From Flavobacteriaceae bacterium (GTDB lineage Bacteria; Bacteroidota; Bacteroidia; Flavobacteriales; Flavobacteriaceae), in assembly GCA_018623655.1 (NCBI GenBank), contig JAAZVG010000079.1, positions 1-6,803 on the forward strand: 6,803 nt of DNA. Direction: 5' to 3'. Positions 1 to 6,095 of this stretch are shown in pieces. Every line of letters starts with the position of its first letter. Position 1 is the first letter of the stretch. The translations under genes and the position numbers were made by a program. A model generated the notes under the pieces. It searched no databases. It was not told the origin of the DNA and saw only the letters and a list, made by a program, of their open reading frames with translations.

Positions 1-192
1 ACTATCCTGAAAACGCTGCATGACCTGCTGCATATTGTCTTTAGCGTAATCAATCACCTCTGGCGGACGAGTCATATACTCCCTTGCTTTCGTAAGGTCA
101 TAAAGGGATTGATCAAAGAGTACCGATCGAATGTCATCAAGCAAAATAGCCCCTTCCAAAGAACCATCTTCACTTACTCCACCGTAACCGAC
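1..192 (-). pseudogene. 5'-truncated CBS-domain fragment, probably from a CLC-type chloride channel or related CBS protein; runs off the left edge
   Basis: The frame is open from 192 to the window edge (64 codons), bounded upstream by an in-frame TAA at 193-195 that lies inside the end of glmS. From about codon 7 it reads like a CBS domain: 'EGAILLDDIRSVLFDQSLYD', then 'ARE-YMTRPPEVIDYAKDNM' and 'QQVMQRF'. This resembles the first-to-second CBS junction (LDDIR...LF...LYD...LM..PP..VI......VM..F) at the C-terminus of many Bacteroidota CLC chloride channels. No membrane part can precede it, because glmS occupies that DNA, and the first strand of the CBS fold is missing. There is no ATG before codon 40 (position 75); a TTG at 159 is the only earlier plausible start. 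I infer a gene that lost its 5' end, probably by deletion next to glmS. It could instead be a short stand-alone CBS protein with a rare start. The family match is from memory of motifs, not a search. Confidence 0.5.
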
Positions 193-2021
193 TTAGCCAG
201 ATTTCGCGGCTGATCTACGTTACATCCGCGTAAAATCGCAATATGATAAGATAATAGTTGTAACGGTGTAGTAGTTAGCATAGGGCTAAGCGACTCCTCG
301 ATTTCAGGAATTTCGATGCAATGATCGGCTAATTCAGCCACCTGATTGTCTCCTTTGGTTACTACCGCAATGATCTTACCCTTTCGAGACTTGATTTCTT
401 GAATGTTGCTTACCACCTTCTCATAATGTCCTTTTCTAATGGCTACAACGAATACTGGCATCGATTCATCGATAAGAGCGATTGGGCCGTGTTTCATTTC
501 TGCAGCTGGATACCCTTCGGCATGGATATAACTAATCTCCTTTAATTTAAGCGCTCCTTCGAGTGCTACTGGGAAATTATAACCTCGACCTAGATAAAGA
601 CTATTGGTTGATTGGTGATAAACCTCAGCAATTTCTTTGATCGCTGCTTCTGATTGAAGTACGGTTTCAATGTGAGAAGGAATCGAGGCTAACCCCTTAA
701 CCAAATGTGCATACTCAGAATCACTAATAGTAGCTTTTTCTTTAGCTAGCTTTAAGGCAATTAAGGTGAGTACAGTAATTTGGGTGGTGAAAGCCTTCGT
801 CGAAGCTACCCCAATTTCAGGGCCAGCATGGGTGTAGGCTCCTGCATGCGTTTCCCGGGCAATTGATGAACCTACCACATTACATACTCCAAAAACAAAG
901 GCTCCGCGACTCTTTGCCATCTTAATAGCAGCCAGAGTGTCTGCAGTTTCACCAGACTGTGAGATAGCAATAAGGACATCTCCAGGGCCGATTACGGGGT
1001 TGCGATATCGAAATTCAGAAGCGTATTCAACCTCTACGGGTATACGAGCAAGATCTTCAAAGATATATTCAGCGACCAATCCTGCATGCCAAGAAGTGCC
1101 ACAAGCCGCAATAATGATTCGTTTCGCATTGAGAAACTTGTCGAGTTGATTGTCTATTCCGGCCATCTTAATCAGACCCGATTCGACATTTAGCCTACCG
1201 CGATAAGTATCTCGAATTGCTTTGGGTTGCTCATAGATTTCTTTGAGCATGAAGTGGTCATATCCGCCCTTTTCTATCTCGTCAAGCGACAATTGAAGCT
1301 CATGAATAAAAGGATTAACCTTCTTCTCGTTGGCAATCTTTCTAACTGCCACTTCTTTATCTAAGCGAATCGTTGCCATTTCACCATCCTCTAGATAAAT
1401 CGCATTTGAAGTGAATTCGATGAAAGGACTAGCGTCAGAGGAGACAAAAAATTCGTTCTCTCCTACTCCAATAGCAAGTGGACTCCCCATTCGTCCGGTA
1501 ACGAGAGTCGATGGATCAGATGCATCAAAAACCACCAGCGCATAGGCTCCCACTACCTCATTCAGAGCAAGTCTAACTGCCTTGGTAAGCGAAACCTCTT
1601 CCTTAATTTGTATCTCTTCGATGAGATTTACGAGTACTTCAGTATCAGTGTCTGATTGAAAAGTATATCCTCGTTTTTCAAGCGTTTGTTGAATGGGAGC
1701 GTAATTTTCAATAATCCCGTTGTGAATAGCAACAATACGACCAGAGTTCGATTGATGGGGATGCGCATTGACATCGTTTGGCACACCATGAGTAGCCCAG
1801 CGTGTATGACCAATACCTAAAAAACCTTTAGTATTATGTTCGCCTTCTGCCTTTGTCTTTAGGTCAAAAACCTTTCCTTGAGTTTTACTGACTCGAACTT
1901 CACTACCATCATACAACATAACACCGGCACTATCGTAGCCTCGGTATTCTAAACGCTGAAGTCCTTTAATTATTACTGGGAAAGCCTCTCGTGAACCGAG
2001 ATATCCTACAATTCCACACAT
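174..2021 (-). CDS. glmS: Glutamine--fructose-6-phosphate aminotransferase (isomerizing), GlmS
   Basis: It converts fructose-6-phosphate and glutamine to glucosamine-6-phosphate and glutamate in the cytoplasm, the entry to UDP-GlcNAc for peptidoglycan and LPS. At 615 residues it is full length (E. coli 608-609). The N-terminal glutaminase domain (about 2-225) starts MCGIVGY, so Cys2 becomes the catalytic N-terminal cysteine after Met removal, which fixes the start. HTRWATHG (72-79) and HNGIIEN (100-106) follow. Two SIS isomerase domains come next: CGTSWHAG (307-314), SQSGETADT (354-362) and ASTKAFTTQ (406-414), then GRGYNFPVALEGALKLKE (478-495) and MKHGPIAL (509-516). Glu495, His511 and Lys610 align with E. 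coli Glu488, His504 and Lys603, and the protein ends in the family tail NLAKSVTVE. All key residues are present. It lies 96 bp after the DUF4270 gene, with a candidate -7 box of its own. I see no glmS ribozyme-like leader; the leader is too short for one. Confidence 0.98.
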   Translation of the reverse strand: MCGIVGYLGSREAFPVIIKGLQRLEYRGYDSAGVMLYDGSEVRVSKTQGKVFDLKTKAEGEHNTKGFLGIGHTRWATHGVPNDVNAHPHQSNSGRIVAIHNGIIENYAPIQQTLEKRGYTFQSDTDTEVLVNLIEEIQIKEEVSLTKAVRLALNEVVGAYALVVFDASDPSTLVTGRMGSPLAIGVGENEFFVSSDASPFIEFTSNAIYLEDGEMATIRLDKEVAVRKIANEKKVNPFIHELQLSLDEIEKGGYDHFMLKEIYEQPKAIRDTYRGRLNVESGLIKMAGIDNQLDKFLNAKRIIIAACGTSWHAGLVAEYIFEDLARIPVEVEYASEFRYRNPVIGPGDVLIAISQSGETADTLAAIKMAKSRGAFVFGVCNVVGSSIARETHAGAYTHAGPEIGVASTKAFTTQITVLTLIALKLAKEKATISDSEYAHLVKGLASIPSHIETVLQSEAAIKEIAEVYHQSTNSLYLGRGYNFPVALEGALKLKEISYIHAEGYPAAEMKHGPIALIDESMPVFVVAIRKGHYEKVVSNIQEIKSRKGKIIAVVTKGDNQVAELADHCIEIPEIEESLSPMLTTTPLQLLSYHIAILRGCNVDQPRNLAKSVTVE

Positions 2022-2041
2022 AAATGGGTTGTTTTAGACCT

Positions 2042-2049
2042 CAAAATTA
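2042..2049 (-). promoter_or_regulatory. Candidate glmS promoter, -7 box TAATTTTG
   Basis: On the - strand this reads TAATTTTG, a full match to the Bacteroidota -7 consensus TAnnTTTG. It would start transcription about 17 nt before the glmS ATG. No TTG lies at the expected 19-21 bp upstream, so the -33 element is weak or absent. In AT-rich intergenic DNA an 8-mer with six fixed positions can occur by chance. It suggests that glmS can be transcribed apart from the upstream lipoprotein gene. Confidence 0.35.
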
Positions 2050-2094
2050 GTAAAAAAGAAAAGGGGAATATCCCTAAAAACCATTGGAATATAG

Positions 2095-2112
2095 GGTAAA
2101 TCGATATCTACC
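2095..2112 (-). other. Small stem-loop just after the DUF4270 stop codon
   Basis: The - strand sequence GGTAGATATCGATTTACC can fold into a 7-bp stem (one G-U pair) with the 4-nt loop ATCG, starting 5 nt after the DUF4270 TAA. No T-run follows directly, so it is not a classic intrinsic terminator. A second, weaker hairpin (GGGA-TAT-TCCC, - strand, 2074-2064) is followed by a T-rich tract (CCTTTTCTTTTTT), which is more terminator-like but has only 4 bp. Together they could partly stop or process the transcript before glmS. Both are weak. Confidence 0.25.
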
Positions 2113-2117
2113 GATGT

Positions 2118-3956
2118 TTAATTCTGAATTTCAGTATAAAAAATCTTGAGTTCTAGGCGCTTATCCTCAGGCACCGAATTATTCGAGCCGTAAAGCACCG
2201 TGCCTAAAGGTGTTGCAGCACTCATTTGAGGATACGAGATTACCTCGTCTGAATCTGATACCTTAGCCGCGTAGGTGAGTGGAAGACCAATATTTGCGCT
2301 TACTGCTACATTAATCGGTACATTAACCGAATCTCTAAGAACGATATGATTTAAGTAGTCAGTTAGTCTAACGGTATAATGAGAACCTTCACCTTCTGTA
2401 TCGTACTGTAAAATCCCATCGTAGTTCAAGAAAATGCCTAATGGGGTTTCATCCTCAGAAGTCTCTGTCATTGCGTCATAAACCGGAAGATTGCTCCCTT
2501 CTTTAAATAAATATAAACGTGAAGGCTGTTGAGGGTACTGCTGCATTACATCCTGATCGACATGAAAAACGATATTCGCTTCATTTACTAGCCAATTATT
2601 TGTTTTAATCTCATCGATAATTTCATCCGGAATTTGAAACTGTGCCAGATAACCACTACCTCCTTTGAGATAAACACGTTCTACGAAATCTTGATTGTCG
2701 ACTACCGAAACGCTATTTTCTGCCGTCCAAGTGTTTACTGCATTGCCGCTAGTAATACCAAATGATCCTCCAGAAACTAAATTCAAGCGAAAGCTGCGCT
2801 CCTCGGTATCTATTGCGTCATTGCTTTCATCGCTATCGCCTTGGGTATTCCAAAAATCGTTAGTGTAATCCACTTCGATATAACCCGAAGTAAGATTAAA
2901 AAGCATCATTATGTCGTTGTCTGTAGCTAAGGAAAGGTGAATGCCGCGAAAATGATCTTTAAAGTTAGAACGAGACAGTAGTTCTGAACCCCCTTCTTTA
3001 TCTAGAATCATTGTCTGAAAGAATTGTGGATCTAGATCTATATAAATACCCGGATCTTTTGTTTTAGAAGCATCTGTAAAGGCCGATTCGTCTTCTTCAG
3101 TATCAGGATCATCAATTTGATATTCAATATACTGAAACTCACTAATGGTATCCCTACCTTGATAAAGAGTAACTCCTAGAAAATCTTCAAATTTCGAAGA
3201 GTCATCTGAGAAATAGGCAGACGGATCTAAAAAACCGCTGGTTGGCTCATGATTCCTCAAAAAGAAGTCACTATGTCTAACTGTTAAATCATAGACTTTA
3301 CTTTCAGAGAAGGAATATATGCTGTCTAATGCGACGCGCTTTGCATATGAATTGGAAGCCGTGCTTTCATCATCTAAATCATTGATACCGTCACCATCTG
3401 TATCTGCGTTTAAAGGATCTGTTCCGCGCAAACGCTCCTCGTTATCGGTAAGACCATCTCCATCGCTATCGCTATTAATATCGTTGGGGTCAACATCAAA
3501 GGCGTCTTGAACGCCATCACTATCTGAGTCCTGTGAAGCCGCTGGAACCTTTTGAAAAGGAATGTATAATCTAGCTCTTACCACCGTTTCGTTCTCATTC
3601 AAGGTATCGTTATTACCAGACAAATCTTCAAGGCCTTCGGTGTCTGCTGAGAGTCTTCCGAAAATCGGCTTAGCTTCGGTTAATTGTACCTGAGTAAGTA
3701 TTTGAGCATTTGTAGTTCCAAAAATTGGATCATTAAAATTGCCTAACTGAAAGATAGGAAGTTGACTGGTTTGAACTCGATCTACTTTTAGCTGTTTGAT
3801 ACTTTCTATTGGATATTCAATTCGATTCGTATTAAATGGCTCTCCTTCAATCACCGATTGACCTAATGTATAGGTATCCTTTTCACAGGCGCTAAAAACA
3901 ACAAGTAATACTAGAGCTATTACAGCGCCAAAATGGTGTAGACGGTATGTAGTCAT
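2118..3956 (-). CDS. DUF4270 family outer-membrane lipoprotein with thrombospondin type-3-like calcium repeats
   Basis: This is a 612-residue lipoprotein of unknown function from a Bacteroidota-specific family (PF14092 by recollection). I place the start at 3956, 7 bp after the stop of the GT5-like gene. From there a short basic end (TTYRLHH), a hydrophobic core (9-21) and a lipobox FSA-Cys24 form a clean lipoprotein signal. The mature end Cys-Glu-Lys-Asp resembles the acidic lipoprotein export signal of Bacteroidota, so a surface-exposed outer-membrane site is plausible. Family hallmarks are the early LPIFQLGNFNDPIFGTTNA region (66-84) and the C-terminal PLGTVLYGS (583-591) followed by LELKIFYT (601-608). 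Residues about 143-197 are an Asp-rich insert with three DxDxDG-type motifs (147, 167, 189 regions), like thrombospondin type-3 calcium-binding repeats. The family assignment is firm; the role is unknown. Tight spacing suggests co-transcription and translational coupling with the gene upstream. Confidence 0.88.
   Translation of the reverse strand: MTTYRLHHFGAVIALVLLVVFSACEKDTYTLGQSVIEGEPFNTNRIEYPIESIKQLKVDRVQTSQLPIFQLGNFNDPIFGTTNAQILTQVQLTEAKPIFGRLSADTEGLEDLSGNNDTLNENETVVRARLYIPFQKVPAASQDSDSDGVQDAFDVDPNDINSDSDGDGLTDNEERLRGTDPLNADTDGDGINDLDDESTASNSYAKRVALDSIYSFSESKVYDLTVRHSDFFLRNHEPTSGFLDPSAYFSDDSSKFEDFLGVTLYQGRDTISEFQYIEYQIDDPDTEEDESAFTDASKTKDPGIYIDLDPQFFQTMILDKEGGSELLSRSNFKDHFRGIHLSLATDNDIMMLFNLTSGYIEVDYTNDFWNTQGDSDESNDAIDTEERSFRLNLVSGGSFGITSGNAVNTWTAENSVSVVDNQDFVERVYLKGGSGYLAQFQIPDEIIDEIKTNNWLVNEANIVFHVDQDVMQQYPQQPSRLYLFKEGSNLPVYDAMTETSEDETPLGIFLNYDGILQYDTEGEGSHYTVRLTDYLNHIVLRDSVNVPINVAVSANIGLPLTYAAKVSDSDEVISYPQMSAATPLGTVLYGSNNSVPEDKRLELKIFYTEIQN
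3366..3530 (-). other. Protein region: thrombospondin type-3-like Ca2+-binding repeats inside the DUF4270 lipoprotein
   Basis: This stretch codes for residues about 143-197 of the lipoprotein. Three acidic units are visible: DSDSDGVQDAFD (143-154), DSDGDGLTDNEE (163-174) and DTDGDGINDLDD (185-196). The last two are linked by a RGTDPLNA segment (177-184), the usual '-GTDP-x-' linker of TSP3 repeats. Such units bind calcium through Asp side chains in known proteins. Binding here is inferred from the spacing of Asp and Gly residues. Confidence 0.8.
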
Positions 3957-3963
3957 AGACGGG

Positions 3964-4773
3964 TTAGTCAGGTAGTTGGTCGTTATAGAACTTAAGGTAA
4001 GCCTCTTCAGTTTCTTGAGGTGAAACATAAGGTAGAACAGGCTTGTCATAGGCTTCACAGTACGACTTTATTTCTTCTGGTAGATTTTCGCTGGCTAAAA
4101 TAATTCCATCTGAATGATCTGCAGCTACTTTTAACAAATTCATATGATTTGGCTGCTCAAGATCAGTAATTTCTGAAGTTTCTATGCCATCAAAGGCAAC
4201 TTTCTTACAAATATCTCCAGGAAGATTCCCTTCAAACCCTTGGTTGTAAATTGAAGTGACAATTTTAGATTCAGAAAAAATGGGTTCGTCTTTGTAGCAA
4301 GTTCGAAGGTAAAGTGGCAGTAAAGAAGCCATCCAGCCATGAACATGAATAATATCCGGAGCCCAATTCAATTTTTTGACAGTCTCTATAACTCCCTTGG
4401 CAAAGAAAATTGCACGCTCGTCGTTATCCTCAAACAGTTTACCTTCTTTATCAGTGAAAATGGCCTTTCTCTTGAAGTATTCTTCATTATCAATGAAATA
4501 AACCTGAATACGCTCTTTTGGGATTGAGGCGACCTTGATAATCAAAGGCATATCCATATCGTTTATCACTAAATTCATACCTGATAGACGGATCACCTCG
4601 TGAAGCTGGTGTCTGCGTTCGTTTATCGATCCGTAACGAGGCATGAAAATGCGTATTTGACCTCCATTATTATTTACCACTCTAGGCGCTTCGTACGACA
4701 TTGAAGAAACATCGTTCTCTGGCAAATAGGGTACTAGCTCTGACGAAACAAATAAAATCCTTTTTCCATTCAT
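3964..4773 (-). CDS. GT5-type 'glycogen/starch synthase' N-terminal-domain-only protein, probably not a true glycogen synthase
   Basis: The 269-residue protein resembles the N-terminal domain of GT5 glycogen synthases (GlgA, about 480 residues). It opens with KRILFVSSELVPYL (4-17), has GGQIRIFMPRYGS (37-49), the DIIHVHGWMASLLPLYL segment (140-156) that matches GlgA's D-HxHDWH region, SIYNQGFEG (174-182) and a C-terminal helix near LLKVAADHSDGIILASE (213-229). The K-x-G-G-L motif that binds ADP-glucose is replaced by PENDVSS (18-24), His-Asp-Trp has become His-Gly-Trp, and the whole C-terminal Rossmann domain is missing. The gene is not broken: it has a clean start and stop and good coding, and short proteins of this kind beside panC are common in Bacteroidota. 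I infer a stable paralogue with another role (regulatory or structural) and would not call it glgA. It leads the leftward operon, divergent from panC. Confidence 0.85.
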   Translation of the reverse strand: MNGKRILFVSSELVPYLPENDVSSMSYEAPRVVNNNGGQIRIFMPRYGSINERRHQLHEVIRLSGMNLVINDMDMPLIIKVASIPKERIQVYFIDNEEYFKRKAIFTDKEGKLFEDNDERAIFFAKGVIETVKKLNWAPDIIHVHGWMASLLPLYLRTCYKDEPIFSESKIVTSIYNQGFEGNLPGDICKKVAFDGIETSEITDLEQPNHMNLLKVAADHSDGIILASENLPEEIKSYCEAYDKPVLPYVSPQETEEAYLKFYNDQLPD

Positions 4774-4807
4774 AAACCCTTGGTTTTGTGCTCAAAAAAA
4801 CAGTGCA

Positions 4808-4815
4808 CAAAGATA
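4808..4815 (-). promoter_or_regulatory. Promoter of the leftward operon, -7 box TATCTTTG
   Basis: On the - strand this reads TATCTTTG, a full match to the Bacteroidota -7 consensus TAnnTTTG. Transcription would begin near 4804, giving a leader of about 31 nt before the ATG at 4773. No clear TTG lies 19-21 bp upstream, so the -33 part is poor. Its upstream half shares DNA with the panC promoter. An AAGGG sits 3 nt before the ATG but may not act as a ribosome site in this phylum. Confidence 0.5.
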
Positions 4816-4823
4816 AGAAATTA

Positions 4824-4853
4824 TTGTGGATAAGCCCATTTGTGGTATTTTTG
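4824..4853 (+). promoter_or_regulatory. panC promoter, TTG-N19-TATTTTTG
   Basis: TTG at 4824-4826 and TATTTTTG at 4846-4853 are 19 bp apart, matching both the Bacteroidota -33 (TTG/TTTG) and -7 (TAnnTTTG) elements and their usual spacing. Transcription should begin near 4857, about 15 nt before the panC ATG at 4872. This helps settle the start, because an upstream in-frame ATG at 4788 lies before the promoter. A direct repeat TTGTGG (4824-4829 and 4840-4845, 16 bp apart) overlaps the -33 element and the spacer; it could be an operator or chance. Confidence 0.7.
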
Positions 4854-4871
4854 AGCCCTCAACCTGCGCAA

Positions 4872-5720
4872 ATGCAACTCTATAAAAGCACTCGTGATTT
4901 ACAAAAAGCTCTACGCTCTGAAAAATCAAAAAAACGCAGGGTAGGCCTTGTTCCTACAATGGGGGCTTTACACCTAGGACACCTAAGTTTAGTTAAACGT
5001 TCGCTCTATCAAAACGATATTACTGTAGTAAGTATTTTTGTAAACCCTACCCAATTCAACGACGAGAATGACTTAGCTGCATACCCTCGGATGTTAGAAA
5101 AAGACCTCATTCTACTTTCAGCAGAACAAGGTGAAATATGGGTTTACGCTCCTCAAGCTGAAGACATTTATGATGGTAATATCTCCTCAAAAAAATATGA
5201 TTTCAATAATCTAGATCAGGTAATGGAAGGACCGAATAGACCGGGTCATTTCAATGGGGTAGCTACCATTGTGGAACGACTTCTACGAATTACTCGCCCT
5301 AATCATGCCTATTTTGGTGAGAAAGATTATCAACAACTCCTCATTATCTCGAGAGTAGCTAAACAAATGCGTTTAGGGGTAAAAATCGTCGGCTGTGCCA
5401 TTATTCGAGAAAGTTCTGGCTTGGCCATGAGTTCTCGAAATCAAAGGTTGAGTCCGGCAGCACAATCAAAAGCAACATTTATCTATCAGCAGCTTCTCTG
5501 GGCTAAACGCCGATTCACCTCTATGTCTCTACCAAAGATAAAGGAGGCCGTTATTACAGCTTTTCAAAATCATCCTTCTTTCGAACTTGAATACTTTGAA
5601 ATTAATGAAGCATTAAAGTTATCAGCGCACCAAGAACGAATAAAAAATAAGAAATACAGGGCTTTTATTGCAGCGAAAATCGATGGTGTTAGACTTATCG
5701 ATAATCTTGCCATGAATTAA
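4872..5720 (+). CDS. panC: Pantothenate synthetase (pantoate--beta-alanine ligase), PanC
   Basis: It joins pantoate to beta-alanine with ATP, through pantoyl-adenylate, to give pantothenate (vitamin B5) in the cytoplasm. The start at 4872 (MQLYKSTRDLQKAL) gives 282 residues, the usual family length. The longer frame from 4788 adds 28 residues that match no family member and run through the promoter. Visible motifs are PTMGALHLGH (28-37, the HIGH-type nucleotide site), FVNPTQFND (56-64) and AAYPR (69-73), RPGHFNGVATIV (123-134, pantoate site), YFGEKDYQQL (147-156) and SGLAMSSRN (182-190, the KMSKS-like loop). All active-site blocks are intact. panD follows after 21 bp, so both enzymes for the last step and its beta-alanine supply sit together; panB is not in the window. 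Confidence 0.97.
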   Translation: MQLYKSTRDLQKALRSEKSKKRRVGLVPTMGALHLGHLSLVKRSLYQNDITVVSIFVNPTQFNDENDLAAYPRMLEKDLILLSAEQGEIWVYAPQAEDIYDGNISSKKYDFNNLDQVMEGPNRPGHFNGVATIVERLLRITRPNHAYFGEKDYQQLLIISRVAKQMRLGVKIVGCAIIRESSGLAMSSRNQRLSPAAQSKATFIYQQLLWAKRRFTSMSLPKIKEAVITAFQNHPSFELEYFEINEALKLSAHQERIKNKKYRAFIAAKIDGVRLIDNLAMN

Positions 5721-5736
5721 TTAGTCGCTACATTTG
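5707..5736 (+). promoter_or_regulatory. Candidate internal panD promoter, TTG-N19-TACATTTG
   Basis: TTG at 5707-5709, inside the last panC codons, and TACATTTG at 5729-5736, in the 21-bp gap, are 19 bp apart. This is the same element pair and spacing as the panC promoter. The -7 box ends only 5 nt before the panD ATG at 5742, so the expected start of transcription (about 5740-5743) falls on or beside the start codon. The panD mRNA made here would be leaderless or nearly so. Confidence 0.55.
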
Positions 5737-5741
5737 CACCG

Positions 5742-6095
5742 ATGATGATTGAAGTAGTAAAATCAAAGATTCACCGAGTTAAAGTCACCGGCGCTGACCT
5801 TAATTATATCGGTAGTATTACCATTGACGAAGACCTCATGGACGCTGTTAATCTGGTTCGAGGAGAGAAAGTTCAAGTGGTTAACAACAATAACGGAGAA
5901 CGTCTTGAAACCTATGTCATTCCAGGGCCAAGAGGCAGTGGAGAAATTACCTTAAATGGGGCAGCCGCAAGACGTGTAGCTCCAGGCGATATTGTGATAA
6001 TTATGGCTTATGGATACATGAGTATGGAAGAGGCGCGTCAGTTTCAACCTTCTGTTATTTTTCCTGACGAAAACACCAACTTGCTGAAATCTTAA
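5742..6095 (+). CDS. panD: Aspartate 1-decarboxylase precursor, PanD
   Basis: It decarboxylates L-aspartate to beta-alanine, the second substrate of PanC encoded just upstream. The enzyme is made as an inactive pi-protein that cuts itself at a Gly-Ser bond, turning the serine into the pyruvoyl cofactor. Here YIGSITID (22-29) places the cut exactly between Gly24 and Ser25, the classical position, when the first of two tandem ATGs (5742) is used. Other family marks are KSKIHRVKVTGADLNY (7-22), the GERLETYVI segment (52-60) with Thr57 (matches the family's YxI-type catalytic region), LNGAAARRVAPGDIVII (71-87) and MAYGYM (88-93). At 117 residues it is of normal length (usually 115-140). It lies 21 bp after panC and its stop overlaps the next start. 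I see no panM/panZ-like maturation gene in the window. Confidence 0.97.
   Translation: MMIEVVKSKIHRVKVTGADLNYIGSITIDEDLMDAVNLVRGEKVQVVNNNNGERLETYVIPGPRGSGEITLNGAAARRVAPGDIVIIMAYGYMSMEEARQFQPSVIFPDENTNLLKS

Noticed and set aside
937..1149. Open frame on the + strand inside glmS
   Set aside because: Antisense shadow of a highly conserved glmS region; no start context, no recognisable motif.
1628..1813. Second - strand frame inside the glutaminase part of glmS
   Set aside because: Out-of-frame shadow of glmS; composition and length are as expected by chance.
2022..2117. glmS ribozyme or other riboswitch upstream of glmS
   Set aside because: The whole gap is 96 bp and the predicted leader is about 17 nt; no ribozyme core could be seen.
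3319..3510. + strand frame rich in Ser over the calcium repeats
   Set aside because: It arises because the complement of GAT/GAC-rich Asp codons reads as serine-rich codons; not a gene.
3366..3530. Tandem DNA repeat or CRISPR-like array over the Asp-rich region
   Set aside because: The periodicity is at protein level only; the DNA units differ in length and sequence and there are no spacers.
3957..4058. N-terminal extension of the DUF4270 reading frame by 34 residues
   Set aside because: It overlaps the end of the GT5-like gene and would bury the lipoprotein signal peptide; the ATG at 3956 gives a clean signal and lipobox.
4339..4527. + strand frame inside the GT5-like gene
   Set aside because: Antisense shadow with no family motif and no promoter.
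4788..4871. N-terminal extension of panC by 28 residues
   Set aside because: The residues match no PanC family end, and the consensus promoter lies inside this stretch, so it is upstream of the likely transcript start.
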